NCBI RefSeq assembly: GCF_950023065.1 | Contig: NC_088681.1 | Location: 58,252,836 to 58,316,835, forward strand | Origin: Planococcus citri | Lineage: Eukaryota; Arthropoda; Insecta; Hemiptera; Pseudococcidae | Direction: 5' to 3' | Length of the DNA stretch: 64,000 bases | Shown: in pieces, positions 43,706-56,229 of the stretch | Position numbering within the stretch: the first letter of the stretch is position 1 | Layout: the number at the start of each line of letters is the position of its first letter | Made by a program: the position numbers and the translations under genes | Notes under the pieces: generated by a model | The model's input: only the letters and a program-made list of their open reading frames with translations | Told to the model about the DNA's origin: nothing | Databases searched by the model: none

Positions 43706-46702
43706 AAAGACAGTATTATCGTATTATCGTCCCGAATTAAAACGAAAAAAACAAACAAACAAAAACAGTTTCAATCGAATAAATAACTTTGATACTAAAG
43801 TACTTAAGAAAATGTTGGAATGCATACTCGTATAAGTATGTACCTATTCAGATAAAGATCACCTGCATTTTATTAATAGGTACAAATCTATGTACTATGG
43901 GTTTTCAAGTTTCGATCGGTAGGTACACCCGAGTAACATGCGTTAACCTCGGAATAAGTAATGAATTTATGGAGAAATAATGTTAACGCCACAGAGAACA
44001 GGAAGTAAAACATTGTAAGTAGATCACAGTTGAACATTTTACAAGACCTTGAAATTTCTATAATGTACTCGAGCTTCGATAAAGAAAAAAAAGTATTACC
44101 TAATTATTGTACAAGCGCAATTAATTTTCATCGACGGTAGCCTAATTAAAATTGAGTAAGTGCCTAGTAGTAAGTAGATGAGATTTTTTTCTTCAGGCAG
44201 GTGCATGAGAATTTTGAGATTTAACATTATTAAAACATATCCGAATGTGTTTTACCTGCAATGAAACGTTCGTATTCGTGTTTCACTTTCTGAATAAGAC
44301 ACGCTTCATAAAACACGTCAAGTACATATTTCGAATAGGATATCATAATTAGTACTTTTTCAGCAATTTTTGAAGCCTCTAGTTCAATTTCTAATTTTTC
44401 CCCCAAGTTTTCGAAATGTTTCCAAGGAGGTATCAAGATATGGATTCTCTTTGGGATGTTGAAAATTAGATTTTCATATACTTTTGATGTGTCCAGCCCC
44501 CCCCCCAAAAAAACCATTGTTTCAGAAAATTCTATCCGGACACCTCTGATTTTTGGACCAGATTCAAAGTTTAAAATTTCGAAATAAACCAAATTGTTTT
44601 AAATGCTGGAGAAAATCAAAGTGTTTCAGGAGGTTCTATATTAATTCACACAAAATGGGAGGAGGGGAGAACTTTTTTTAATAATGTAGGGAAGTAGACC
44701 ACCAATTCTTCAATTTTCAATATTTTGGCCTTTTTTTGAGTTTCAAACTTGATCAAAACAGTAGGTAGGTATATTGAGGTAGCTGACTGGAATTTGGTGA
44801 AAAAATTGTCAAATTCGGCATCTCTAAAGTAGATGTGAATTGAATTTTCAACTCTCCCATGCCATTTTTACCATTTGGTGGGATTTTGAAAATTTGTGAA
44901 AAAACTGAAATCTGGCTAGTGACAGGAGATCAACTGGAAGTGATGAATTTTGGTTTTGAGGAGATAGGTATTATAATTGGAATTGAAAAGAGATCGAGAA
45001 TCACTCAATAAAAATTTTGAAAGTTCAAATTGAACTTTTCTTACAAAATGATCAGTTTGAAAATGTATATTATAAAACCAAATCAAGGAGCTACCATTTC
45101 AAAATTGCAGTAAGTATGAGCAGTTTTTACAAAAGCTGATCAAAATGATACTTTCTGTTCTATGATATCGGTACCTATTTGGTAGGTATGTTGAAGCAGT
45201 TCTAATCCAATTTTGAAATCTCCACTTTCTATGCTTGCACTCCCTGAAGTTGTTGAGAAAAGAATTCCCTTTTTAAAAATTTTTTCCCAAGTTTAAAAAA
45301 AATGGTGCAGGATGCCCAAAAATTGAAAAAAAAAGTTAAAAATTGATCAGAAAATGTTTATAAAAATATTGTCCGTTATTGTGGAATACTTCAGCTAGGT
45401 ACCTACCTAAATACGAGTAGTTCTTTTTTCAAGAAAATACACCAGCTGAAAAAAAAATTCAAAATAAAATAAAATAAACGGAAGTAAAAATTATTCTCAA
45501 AAATTTTCCATCAATGTTTCATAATTCCTCTGAAAACTCATTTGAGTCTTCCTCTGATTCTCTAAGTTTTGATGGCCCTTTTGTATAGAACTCCAAAATT
45601 TTGAAGAAAAAAAAAACAAGAAAAATAGAACAAATATCTTCAAAAATCTTTTTATTTCTGTGTCAAAATAATTTTCTAACCGAAGGAATCTTTTGAACTA
45701 GGTAGCACTCTCCGGTTCCATAGAAAGAAAATCAGATCGAAAGATCATTTTATAAAACGCCCTGAGTAGGTACCTACCTTACATATGTAAAATTTCAAGG
45801 GTTATAATTCATTTTTAGATTTCTGGCAAATTTTAAAAAATTCAAATTTTTATCACCAAAATTTTAAAAAATCAAAATTTTAGAGATTTGATCTAGAATG
45901 CTGAAATTTGGTTTATATCCAATTTTTGACCTTCCAAAACCATTGGTGATGGTTTCGAACCATTCTGGAGCCTTCAGAGGATTTTAGGTTTCTCCAGTTT
46001 TCAAAAAAAAAATACTAGGTACCTACAAAGTAGTGTGAAAATGAAATTTAGCACCTCTAAACTCGGATTTACCATCTTTGTGACCCTTTCGATCGATTTA
46101 GGCACATATTATCAAAATTATTTCGTGCTGGTTCAGATCCAAATTCCAAAATTTTCTCCACTAAATTATTTTTGAACAAAAAAATGTTTTTGGTCGCAAA
46201 CATGTGAACAAAAAAAAATCAATTCGGGTGCACCTTATTTTTTGACCTTGGCTCCAGTGAATTTTGATTCATTAATTTCTTCAAAAATAATCATTGGAGA
46301 AAATTTTAGATTTCAGCAGGCACAAAAAGATTTTGATAAGTTGATCGAAAGGGTTGCAAAGGGGTAAGAGCGAGTTTAACCATAGCGCTGAATTTTATTC
46401 TCGTCCTATATTCACAGAGTTTTTTCGAATTTCAGCTTTCTAGGTTGAAATTTCGACTTTTTCTAATGTTGGTCCAAAAAATTTTCAAAAATTTGCCAAA
46501 AATCGAAAAATGAATTTCAGCACCTGAAATTTTGGCTGGTAGTATATTTTGGGGTCCTCTGTCAATTCCATTTGGTTCGATTCAAAAATTTTTGTATCGG
46601 TTGGGATACTTCCCTTCTTGATTTTGGTCTTTAGCAAAAGAATTGAAAATCATGGAACATTCTTACTGTCGTTTGTTGTATTTTCAATAGTGAATTTCTA
46701 TA
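43706..46702. other. Upstream region of ABCG coding start; decayed repeats
   Basis: Mostly AT-rich without structure. 45720-46540 carries decayed phrases of the fold-back family (CATTCTGGAGCCTTCAG near 45960, AATTTGCCAAAAATCGAAAAATG near 46491, CAGCACCTGAAATTTTGGC near 46516). Any 5' untranslated part of the ABCG transcript would cross this region. Confidence 0.4.
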
Positions 46703-48194
46703 AGGTAGAGTGGGGTAATTGCAAAAACGGGGTAATTGCAAAATTGTGACCTCATGTAAACAAATATCAATTTTCCGGTTATGCCAACTAGGGGGTGTCG
46801 AAGCAACAACCTTTAACGACATATTCACCTGGTCACAACTCGCGGGGTTCAACTTGTCCCTCCGTAGCAAACACTTTTATCAAAGCATGTTGAAACCACT
46901 CATAAGTAAAGTTAGAGGTGTTTTTTAAAAAATGCATGTGAAATAGAAAAAACTGTCGATTTATCTGGAATTTTCAAGATTTAGGGTCATGAAGGATTAA
47001 AGTTTAAGGTAAGATATCGCAATTTGATTTTTTTTTTTTTATTTCGACCGTAAATTGCGTTTTTGCAATTACCCCAGAAAAAATCGACTCGGGGTAATTG
47101 CAAAAACGATTTTTTTTTTTTTCATTTTTGCACTTAACACAAATGAAGAGTGATATTCCAAAACTCGCTTTGTCCATTTTTATCAAAGTTGAGTTTTCAG
47201 TGGTACCTGGTAGATGAAGTATTAACTCACATTCCTACATCATCAACCTACCAAAATGAGGTGTTAAATTCACCTAAATAGCCAATTCACTAAAAATTAA
47301 AAAAAAAAATAATGTTCCAAAAACGCGCTTTGTCCATTTTTATTGAAATTTTTCTCAGCAGTATTTAGTGGATGAAATGTATACCTACACTCCTACATCA
47401 TAAATCCACCCAAATAAAGTGCTAAACTCGCCTAAAAAGCCAATTTACCCGTTTAAAGGGAAACTGTTTTTCCTCTCTCCTGAAAAGTTGTGAAAATGGA
47501 CAAAGCGAGTTTTGGAATATCACTCTTCAAATATTTTTTTGCCCTAAATAACTTGAAAATGGTTCAAAATTACAAAACAAATAAACTTCCACGGTCACAT
47601 GATGAGTTACACGTTAGAGAAATGATTACCAGTTTTACTGAATTTTAAAAGTATTGCTCCTTTTTAATGTTGTACAAATATATTTGACGAAAAATGTATT
47701 TCTATGACGAGTTTTTTACATAAAAAACATGAAAAATGATCAATAGTTGATTTTTTGTTCATTTTAGCGAGTTTTAAAAAAAATAATTTTTCAACATTTT
47801 TTCACTCCCCTAAAAATTTTTTTGGGAAGTGGAAAAGTTATCGAATTTTTTACCGAATCAAGACCACGAATACATCAAAAGTTAGCAAATGACACGTATG
47901 TAGAATACAGTGAGTGTGTTGAAAATTCAAAAAAATAAAAAAATAAAAAAAATATTGCCCACTTTTGCATTTACCCTAACACGGGGTAAATGCAAAAGTC
48001 GATTTTCAAATTTTCAAATTGCAATTTTCTCCATGATTTGTGGACCAAATTGTACCAAAATTTTACCATTGATAGAAAACCCCCTGAAGTATAAGTGGTA
48101 CAAATTTCAGCTTCATCCGTGCAATAGTTTTCTCACAGTGCCCTCTCAAAGTGTCACTAATCAAAAAGTGCTTTGCAATTACCCCACTCTACCT
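46703..48194. mobile_element. 1.5-kb inverted-repeat element (GGGGTAATTGCAAA family)
   Basis: The ends are AGGTAGAGTGGGGTAATTGC at 46703 and its inverse GCAATTACCCCACTCTACCT to 48194, perfect over 20 bp. TA flanks both sides (46701-46702 and 48195-48196). The phrase GGGGTAATTGCAAAA recurs inside near 46730, 47091 and (as GGGGTAAATGCAAAA) 47982. TTCCAAAACTCGCTTTGTCC (47157) and a variant (47311) are tandem copies about 155 bp apart, with an inverted copy at 47494-47513. No transposase is encoded. Confidence 0.8.
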
Positions 48195-48347
48195 TACTAA
48201 GTTTTTTATTTATTTTTTATTTAAGCCTTCAAAGAATTTTACAATATTTAAACCTTCAAATTTCGAGAAAAAAAATAAAAAAAATTCGAGTGTTTTCGAG
48301 TTGTTGGGTTTTGAGTTGTGCTTATCTACTTCAACTTTTAATTAATA

Positions 48348-50093
48348 GTCGGGAAGCCCGCTTAAGGATCTATTCAACCCCCCCCCCCCCCGTAGATCCA
48401 CCGGGACTACTTTTTTCTTGAAAGGGGAGTCCTAAGGAACATTTCTAGCCCTTGTACTAAAAAAAAAAGTTGCCCTACTTACAAAATGGCGGCCATTTTG
48501 ATTGACAGGTCAGCCAAAATCGCAGATTTTGCGTTCCAACGTAAGACTTGCACAAAATTTTTCAAACTGTACAAAAGTAGATCGAAAGATCAAGAAAAAA
48601 TCTATCTCCTGTCAAGATTTCAAGTGCTAAAGTGCCTTTTTCGGTTTTTGGTGAATTTTTAAAAATCAAATTTAGGCCAAAAATGAGGGAAAAAATCAAT
48701 ATTTATCAATATTGACCAAGAAAGCTGACATTTGGGATACATCCAATTTTCGGCATGCCAAATCGGTTGGAAACTGTTTCGTTCTGAAACCTCCAGCAGA
48801 TTTTTGAAACTTGAAATTCCCACAAAATTTCATCAAATGGAGTTGGATAGCCGAAATTTACTCCGCAAACTAATTTCAATACGCTACGAAGTAAACTGCT
48901 GGAGAATTTCAAGTCGTTTTGGAGTCTCCAGCGATTTTTTTGAAAATTACTGGAGCCTCCAGTTGATTTTTGAAACTTGAAATTTCCTAAAAATTTCATC
49001 AAACGGAGATGGAAAGTCAAAATTCATTCTGCAAACTAATTTCAATACCCTACAAAGTCGTCTGCTGGTGGATTTCAAGTCGTTTTGGAGCCTCTGGCGA
49101 CTGTTTGAGAGGTCGTATGGTGTTTTTTTTTTTTAAATTGAAATTTCCAAAACGTAGCTGGAAGCTTCAAAATCATTTAAAACCATTTGAAACCATTATG
49201 TTGTCGACTTCATATCGTATTTAAATTAATTTGCGAAGTAAATTTCAGCTTGCCAACTCCATTTGGTAAAATGTTGCGGGAATTTCAAGTTTCAAAAATC
49301 TGCTGGGGGCTCTAGTAATTTTCAAGAAGTCGCTGGAGGCTCCAAAATGATTTGAACCCGCCTGAAGTGGTCTTCAGAGGGTGTTGACATTGGAGTGTAG
49401 AGTAAATTTCAGCTTTCCATCTCGATTTGATGAAATGTTGTGAAAATTTAAAGTTTCAACAATCTACTGGAGGCTCCGGTAATTTTCAAAAAGTCGCCAG
49501 AGGCTCCAAAACGACTTGAAATTCACCTGCAGTACTTCGTAGCACATTGAAATTAGTTTGCAGAATAAATTTCAACTTTCCAACTCCATTTTGGTGAAAT
49601 GTTGTGGGAATTTTGATTTTCAAAAAATCTGCTGGAGGCTCCAGAACTGCTCAACGCGGTCTGAAACAGTTTCCAATCGATTTGGCATGTCGATAATAGG
49701 CTAGATCCCAAATTTCAGCTTTCTTAGTCAATTTGGTAAAATTTTGATTTTTTCCCTGATTTTTGGCCTAAATCTGATTTTCAAAAATTCACCAAAATTC
49801 GAAAAAGGCACTTTAGCACTTGAAATTTCGACAGGTGATAAATGTTTGCTTGATCTTTCGATCTACCTCTGTACGGTTTAAAAAATGTGGTGCAAGTCTC
49901 ATGTTGGAATACAAAATCTGCGATTTCGGCAGACCTGTCATTCAAAAGGGCCGCCATTTTGTAAGTAATGTCATCTTTTTTTTGAGTACAAGGACTGGAA
50001 ATGTTCCTTAGGACTCCCCCTTTAAGAAAAAAGTTGTCCTGGAAGATCGACGGGGGGGGGGGGTGCAATAGATCCTTAAGCGAGCTCGCCAAC
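48348..50093. mobile_element. Full CTGGAGGCTCCA-family fold-back element (1.75 kb)
   Basis: The left end GTCGGGAAGCCCGCTTAAGG (48348) pairs with the right end, in reverse GTTGGCGAGCTCGCTTAAGG (50093). Both run into ATCTATT and a C/G run, then TTCCTTAGGACTCC. TA flanks both sides (48346-48347 and 50094-50095). Internal boxes such as GTCGCTGGAGGCTCCAAAA appear in both orientations. Its architecture matches the copy at 40637-42449. Confidence 0.85.
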
Positions 50094-50095
50094 TA

Positions 50096-51959
50096 TAATT
50101 ATTCATTTTTAGAACCGTATTCATTGCCTCTCTCTTCTCCATGAAGCCCACCACAAAAATATTTATGTATTCAAAACAGTCTCGAGTGTCATGACGATAA
50201 TTTGTTTGCAATTTATGTGAGTTAGGGAAAGGGAGGAGCGAGGAATTGAAAAAATAATTTGAAATTTGAAATCAGCAGCTTTAAAACCACAATTTACACA
50301 ATTTTTCAATTTTTAAAGTGTGAGATTCTATTTCGAGGTTCAGAGGGCCTGCACTTACTAACTGAAAAAATGAGTCGAAAATTCGTCGTAAGCACTGTCA
50401 AAAATATTACAACCCGATTAAATCATATTTCACATGATTATCCATCCAAGTTTCTTCGAAATTAGATCAATTTAGTATACTTATATGTACATAGATCTAT
50501 TTAATGTGAAAAAATGTGCATGTTAATTTTTTAAATGACGGTCCCATATCGAACGTACACTTGTAGTAAAAAAATAATACAAATACGAGCACATATAATT
50601 TGGTAGGTATTCAGGATTGTACTCACCTCACTTTTTACAGCCGAAGCACATGTACTTATGTTTCGAGAAAAACCGTAGAAAAAATAAAAAACTCATATAT
50701 CACTTCTTCAGTCGAACCAGACTTCCATCCAAATTTCACCTAAACGACCGAAACACAAAAATTTTCCATAAAAAAATCGTCTAAAAATCACCACCGCACT
50801 AACACTTTCACTCTTCAACAAAAAAGCTCTGTACTTTTAAAAAAAAACAACTTGTAAATTGAGTTCGAATTTGTAAACTGAATTCTACACACAAATACGT
50901 AGTTTGATATACATAGAATGGTCACCGGAGTAAACCTTATAATGTTGCCGGATGACCCACCCACTCATTCAGTGGTATGGCTTTATCAGTTATCAGTTCA
51001 TCATTCGCTTGAAATATATTCATTAGGCTAATACATATCTCTCGTTAATTATATTTTTTATGATACTCTCAGCGTGTACGTAGACGTACACGTTTTATAA
51101 TGAAATAATTGTGTACAATACACGCACGATCAGCGAGTAAAGTACGAACCTCCCATTAGTTAGTATGTACTTTATTACCAACCGGTCTGAAATTTTTTTA
51201 GTCTAAATTCTTATAATATTTCAGCGATGATGACGTAGGTAAATTAAATTTGCAAGTGTTTCAAGATTAATGAAAAAGGCAATGGCAATTTTTTTCCAAC
51301 AGATTGCGATCGATTAAAAAAAAATTAGGTTCTATGTAAAAAAAAAAAACAACAACAACAACAACAACGGTACCTAATTACCTGTGACTTTCTTTTTTGA
51401 ATGAGAAAAGGCGTCTAATTTAATGAATCAACGATTGAAAAACAAGTCAAAAGTTGTTCCAATGGTCAGTCTAAGATAAAATTCTACATCATTAAAATGC
51501 GACGAAAATGGTTCGAAATCAAATAAACGCCTTGATAGGTACGATAAATATTTGAAAAAATATTTCTGACAACGTTAAAATTCTTCGAACACTGTTGAAA
51601 AATGATTTAAAAATATTAATTAGATCAAACTCGTAACCTGAATGTGTGAATGAGGTTTTCTACATGTCACCTTGACTCGAAAAAAAAAAATGATAAAAAT
51701 GAATGCAGTCCAAATAATTTTTTTTCGCGATAACAAAGTTTCATAAATATTACCGAAATCACGAAATCACTACGTTGCCAACTTTCTTCATTCATTTTAA
51801 AGCTTTACTATACTTTGTAACTCAAATACTAATTCGTACAAAAAGATAGATAACGATAAGCCAAAAATTCGAGCCCATTCTTAATTTTTAAAACATTATC
51901 TTCTACTCGAAGTTTGAATAAAAATAACGTACGTTTACAAAGTTGAAAATCACAAGTGT
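50096..51959. other. Intergenic between fold-back element and Dr1; possible minus-strand promoter
   Basis: 50570-50960 is less repetitive than its surroundings and may hold a first non-coding exon for the minus strand (see next entry). A CAACAA microsatellite lies at 51348-51368. Nothing else is recognised. Confidence 0.4.
50628..50942 (-). promoter_or_regulatory. Candidate TATA box and 5' untranslated exon, minus strand
   Basis: On the minus strand TTATAAGG lies at about 50936-50943. A consensus splice donor AG|GTGAGT lies at 50628/50627, about 280 bp downstream, with no ATG-led long frame between. This would suit the promoter and first non-coding exon of the ABCG gene, the next gene on that strand. 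No matching acceptor is obvious close to 43705, so this is tentative. Confidence 0.25.
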
Positions 51960-51965
51960 TTTATT
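51960..51965 (-). terminator. Poly(A) signal, Dr1
   Basis: AATAAA on the minus strand, about 315 bp downstream of the Dr1 stop codon. Confidence 0.5.
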
Positions 51966-52278
51966 GAATAAATTTGAAATCAGGTTACTCGAGACTCTTA
52001 GTCAAATCAAAAATATAGAATTCAACTTAAAATAAATATTATTTTAGAAAAAGAAGAACAAAAAAAAAATACTCAAAATAAAAATACGAATATCGACAAT
52101 ACATATCGGTACATTTGCCAAGGAACGCGAACTAAACGTGACTCGTAGCAAGGACATCATTTTGCTGTAAAATAATAATTCGGTGAAAATGTAATATGTC
52201 ATATCTATGACAACCAAAAATGTGTAACATACAGTCATCGAATAATTATGGGTAAAGAAATCGAAATCGATGAAAACA

Positions 52279-52401
52279 TCACTCGGATATTTCATCGTAG
52301 TTTTCTTCGTCGTCGTTACTGTTTTCATCTATGGTACGCATCGTGGCCATTTGAATTTCGTGCCATTGTTCGTAATTATGAACTGTCTGTTCTTCTCGAG
52401 C
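52279..52401 (-). CDS. Dr1: Dr1 exon 3
   Basis: Acceptor ATTTTTTCAG lies before 52401 and the TGA stop is at 52279-52281. It reads AREEQTVHNYEQWHEIQMAT, then MRTIDENSNDDEENYDEISE, giving an acidic C terminus. Confidence 0.9.
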   Translation of the reverse strand, partial: AREEQTVHNYEQWHEIQMATMRTIDENSNDDEENYDEISE

Positions 52402-53002
52402 CTGAAAAAATAGATTAGATATTACTTCCGAATAATAAAGATAAAGATAATTCGATGAAGTAGTAATGGTGAGATGTCAACCTTGGCGAATAATTCTTGT
52501 TGTTGACGATACAATTCTTCTTCGGGTATACCCAAGTTTTCTAATCTGGTACTTTGACGGCGACGTTTCTCTTTACAGGTTTTAGCGATTTCTTCGACAT
52601 CTTCTTTGAACTCTCCGAAGCCCATTTTTTCTAAAGCTAAACAAACGAAATTAATTATTACTCGATGAACGATTGAATAAAAAGTAATTGTGTAGACAGA
52701 TTGATGTATAACGTAGGTATATTACCGAGTAATACGTGTTCGGTACTCATCGTCTTCTTCTGTTGAGATTTACATATTTCGTTCGCCTCCGAAGATATCA
52801 AATGAATAAATTCGCTGCAGCATTGCAGCAATAGATCGCGAACTTCATTAGCTACACGTAAATCTGGTAACACTTCCTTGATCAATTTATTCAGCGATGC
52901 TCTGGGTAATGCTAGATCTTCGTCTTCGCCTTTCTCAGAGCCTCCGAAGAGTAAAGCTTCGGCAGCTAGTCCGTTATTACTCAGACTGCTCATTCCAGCC
53001 AT
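52279..53002 (-). CDS. Dr1: Dr1 / NC2-beta, TBP-associated transcription repressor
   Basis: Model, minus strand: complement(join(52279-52401, 52482-52636, 52726-53002)), 184 aa. This is close to the family's usual length (about 176-183 aa). The protein is a histone-fold subunit. With NC2-alpha (DRAP1) it binds TBP on DNA and represses basal RNA polymerase II transcription; insect NC2 is also known to favour DPE promoters. Seen here: an extended N terminus MAGMSSLSNN, then the histone fold ASLNKLIKEVLPDLRVANEV, DLLLQCCSEFIHLISSEAN and KTMSTEHVLLALEKMGF across the first splice junction. The C-terminal region KEKRRRQSTRLENLGIPEEE follows, and a Gln/Glu segment ends in the acidic tail DENSNDDEENYDEISE. 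All junctions are in phase. The initiator could also be Met4. Confidence 0.95.
52482..52636 (-). CDS. Dr1: Dr1 exon 2
   Basis: Acceptor GTTTGTTTAG lies before 52636 and donor GTTGAC after 52482. It reads ALEKMGFGEFKEDVEEIAKT, then CKEKRRRQSTRLENLGIPEE and ELYRQQQELFAK. Confidence 0.9.
52726..53002 (-). CDS. Dr1: Dr1 exon 1
   Basis: ATG at 53002 and donor GTAATA after 52726. It encodes the N terminus and most of the histone fold up to STEHVLL, and leaves one base. Confidence 0.95.
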
Positions 53003-54590
53003 CGCAATAGTGAGTTTGAAGCAAAGTAGAGCAGTGAACTACATAAATAATCGAATATAAGATACCGTCACTGGTTCACAGAAGTATCGAGTTTGTGGGC
53101 ATATTCTTCGGTTACGGTTTCTGCATAAACGATCGAGCATTGATTTTAGACTTCACTTTCATTAGTTGATTGTTTTTAGAGCGATTTATCATTCATTTAT
53201 GAGGTAATTAAAAGGCACAATTTATGAAAAAAATATAAAAAGTTGTGTTATCAGAAAATTTTTGTTGATTATTTTTTTTGAGAAAATGTTTTGATACGAT
53301 TACAGTGTTACCAGATGGCAGAAAATGATTTTGGGTAGTGAAACAATATGCAGATTGGTCAAGATCTACTTTACGTCATCTGTTAGACGATTTTCGGATT
53401 TTAATTTTAATTTTCTAATCAAAAAATTCAAAAATAAACTCATCATGACACTTAGGTAGAATTTATTTAATGAATTATTTATAATTTTCGTTGAATGCAT
53501 AATACATTGTATGTTATCACAAAACTAAAGCTGTGTAAATACTAAATGGAGAAAACACAATGTTCTTCAATTCTTGTAGTCTGTATTTTCATTTTTCTGA
53601 TTGAATAATTGAATTTTAATCTGACTCCAAAATGAAAGATTCCATTTCGAACAGCCTGATAGTTACATATGGGCAATGAAATTACAGCTGAAATTTATTG
53701 CTTGGAATTCATAGAAATGAAATTTGAAATGCCTATTCATACTCACTTTGGTATATTCACAAGGATATCTTGTGATGATGTCAAATGTATCGCAATTGAG
53801 AGTATTTAATTTAATACGATCGAAAAATAATTATTTAAGCATATTTTGAGGAATGTTCGAACATTATTGGGTACCTACCTATAGGGTTCTTACATACGTC
53901 TGGAAATTAATTGTTATACGACGAATGAATAATTTTTCTACGAAATGGACGGAATTTCATACCAAGGAAATGGTCATGCGAAAATTAATCGACATTTCAA
54001 TTAAACTTTGGTGGGTATTTGAAGTGAGCCACGAACTAATAATGATGGGTAGTTGGATTTCTTAATAACCTATCGAGTATCGAGGCAATAATCATCTTCG
54101 AAATGAGTTGAAGAAATTAGCTTCGATGGCAGATTCACTTTTTATTTATTTTTTGTTTCGAACGTACCTACGTTTATTAATAAAAAAACAAAACTAAGGC
54201 AATAATACTTGTTATTCTTTTGCCAAATAGATGTATGAACGCACATGAAAGAAAAAACCAACGTTGCAGAATAAAACTTTAGCTGAGTTGACATATTTTT
54301 TATTCCATGCATTGAACTCAGAACTCGTATTACGTTGGAAAACATTTCACATTTATCGTAAATTATTGATTAAATTCATTCATTTCTTCGTTTATTAAGA
54401 CATAGGACCTAGTAAACGATTTTATAGGTAGGCTATAATCGTTTGTGTAATGAACTTGTTCCTTTGAAAAAGTGAGTTGAAAAAAAATGAAAAAATTCTT
54501 GAAAAGAAAAACTCAAACATCTAAAATTTATTATTATAGCTTCAATTTTATTTTTTTTTCAAAACTTAGGTAGGTACTTACCTGCTTATA
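53003..54590. other. Upstream of Dr1, mostly unique AT-rich sequence
   Basis: No exon, repeat unit or convincing promoter motif is seen. The Dr1 promoter must lie in the first few hundred bases. Confidence 0.5.
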
Positions 54591-55128
54591 CAAGGGAACC
54601 TTCCGAAGCCAAAATGAAAGAAAATGTCCAGTAAGCTCTAATCAAAATTACAAGGACTAATTACTCGTGAATTTTAGCACTTGAAAAAATCCAAAAATGC
54701 ATTTTTAGACTATTTGGCAAAATTTTGAAAATTTGAAAAATTCAAAAAAACTAATCCAAAGGTGATTTTTAAACAGTCGGTGCAATCTGAAATTTCCTGA
54801 AGATATTGAAAAATTGCTGGGGCTCCAGAATGCCTCAAAACTAGTACCATAGGTAATTGTTGATGCGAGGCAGTTGAATTGAAGAAATTATTCTCATTGT
54901 TTCACTTCTCTCCAAAAAAAAACAGGGTTTTATGGCAAAGTTGGAACATTTCCTTCAATCAGCTTTTTTGAATTTCTCATGTTTTCAAAAAAAAAAAATC
55001 TCCAAAAGGCAAAAATCCAAAAACGAAATTTATGACCTGAAAGGAGGAGTCCCGATAAGGCCATTTTTTGGCCCCACGACAGTTATCGACTGGACCACTC
55101 TTAAAATATTGTAATAAATATCCAAAAT
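54591..55128. other. Decayed repeat stretch
   Basis: 54590-54870 has phrases reminiscent of the fold-back family (TTTTAGCACTTGAAAAAATCC, TTGCTGGGGCTCCAGAATGC). The rest is AT-rich and featureless. Confidence 0.4.
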
Positions 55129-55325
55129 ACGAATCGGTGGTTGGTTAACCCAAAATGACCATTTTTTGGGCTCCAGGGGTTCCCAAAGTTGTGATTACAA
55201 AAATAATTTTAGGAACCACTGAGTATTACGAATCGGTGGTTGGTTAACCCAAAATGGTCACTTTTTGGGCTCCAGGGGTTCCCAAAGTTGTGATTACAAG
55301 AAGAATTTTAGGAACCATTGAGTAT
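55129..55325. repeat. Tandem duplication of a 98-bp segment
   Basis: Two adjacent copies start ACGAATCGGTGGTTGGTTAA and end AGGAACCAYTGAGTATT (about 55129-55226 and 55227-55325). They differ at only a handful of positions, so the duplication is recent relative to its surroundings. Confidence 0.85.
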
Positions 55326-56229
55326 TATTTTCAAAACCTTTTTTAGCGTATAATATCTGTTTGAACTTGATAAACGATATGCGGGGTGATTTTCCTATTT
55401 TCGACCCTCGTGGGCAGTAATTGGGGGGGTTTTGATTTTTGGAAAATTTTGGAACCACCATTTTGAACCTACCCCTTCGAGCCCCCCTAAAAAACCTTTT
55501 ACAGTTCATTAGTATCTGAAAGACCTTCATCCTACCAAATTTTGAGCTCAATAAAATTTTCCGCTGGTACTCAAAAATCCAGTTTTCCATTTTTTTTTCG
55601 CAATTTCGAAATTTTGGGAACCCCTGGAAAACTAGAAACCTGCGATTTGCGCCAAACGTAACGCTTTGAGGTATATACATATTCAATTGTCTTGATGAAA
55701 AAGTTTAATTAAGCTCCCTGTATATTCGTAATTTTGATCCCTTTTTTTAGAGCCCCCCCCCCACTTTAGGCACCCCTAAAAAAGGCGTTTATGCACATTT
55801 TTTCAAATGAATTGAAGAATTTACATTTGAACCACACTGGCAAGTGCTCGATAATTTTTCATTTTATTTTTTCTGTAACTATCAAAATTAAGCTTTTTTA
55901 GGCCAAATTCTGAGATTTTACTCTTTAAAAAAATGCCAAAATCACCTTTTGATCTAGCTTTGGTTTCGTTCAAATCGGAGAATTTGAGATCAAAAGGCTC
56001 ATTTTTTGGCTCAGTTCGATTTTTTGTTGTTTTTATACCTTTTTAAAAAATTTAGAAAGGTAAATATCTGAGCGAAAAATCGGTCCTCGAATATTTCCCT
56101 TAATACATTTTTCAGAATAAAAAAGCCCCAAAATTGCCATTTTTCTTAATAGGTAATCAATTTCCTATTCCTAGATCCATTTTTTCCGAAACTTATTTAC
56201 TTACCTACTTGTACCTATCCCAAATGCAC
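55326..56229. other. AT-rich intergenic sequence
   Basis: No gene. Phrases such as GGTTCCCAAA/CCCCTGGAAAAC suggest older decay products of the neighbouring repeat. A C run lies at 55754-55763. Confidence 0.35.

Noticed and set aside
44230..44592. 120-codon reverse open frame upstream of the ABCG gene
   Set aside because: It has no recognisable domain, reads through repeat-like intron sequence and has no supporting splice context linking it to the ABCG frame. The apparent donor at its end is likely chance.
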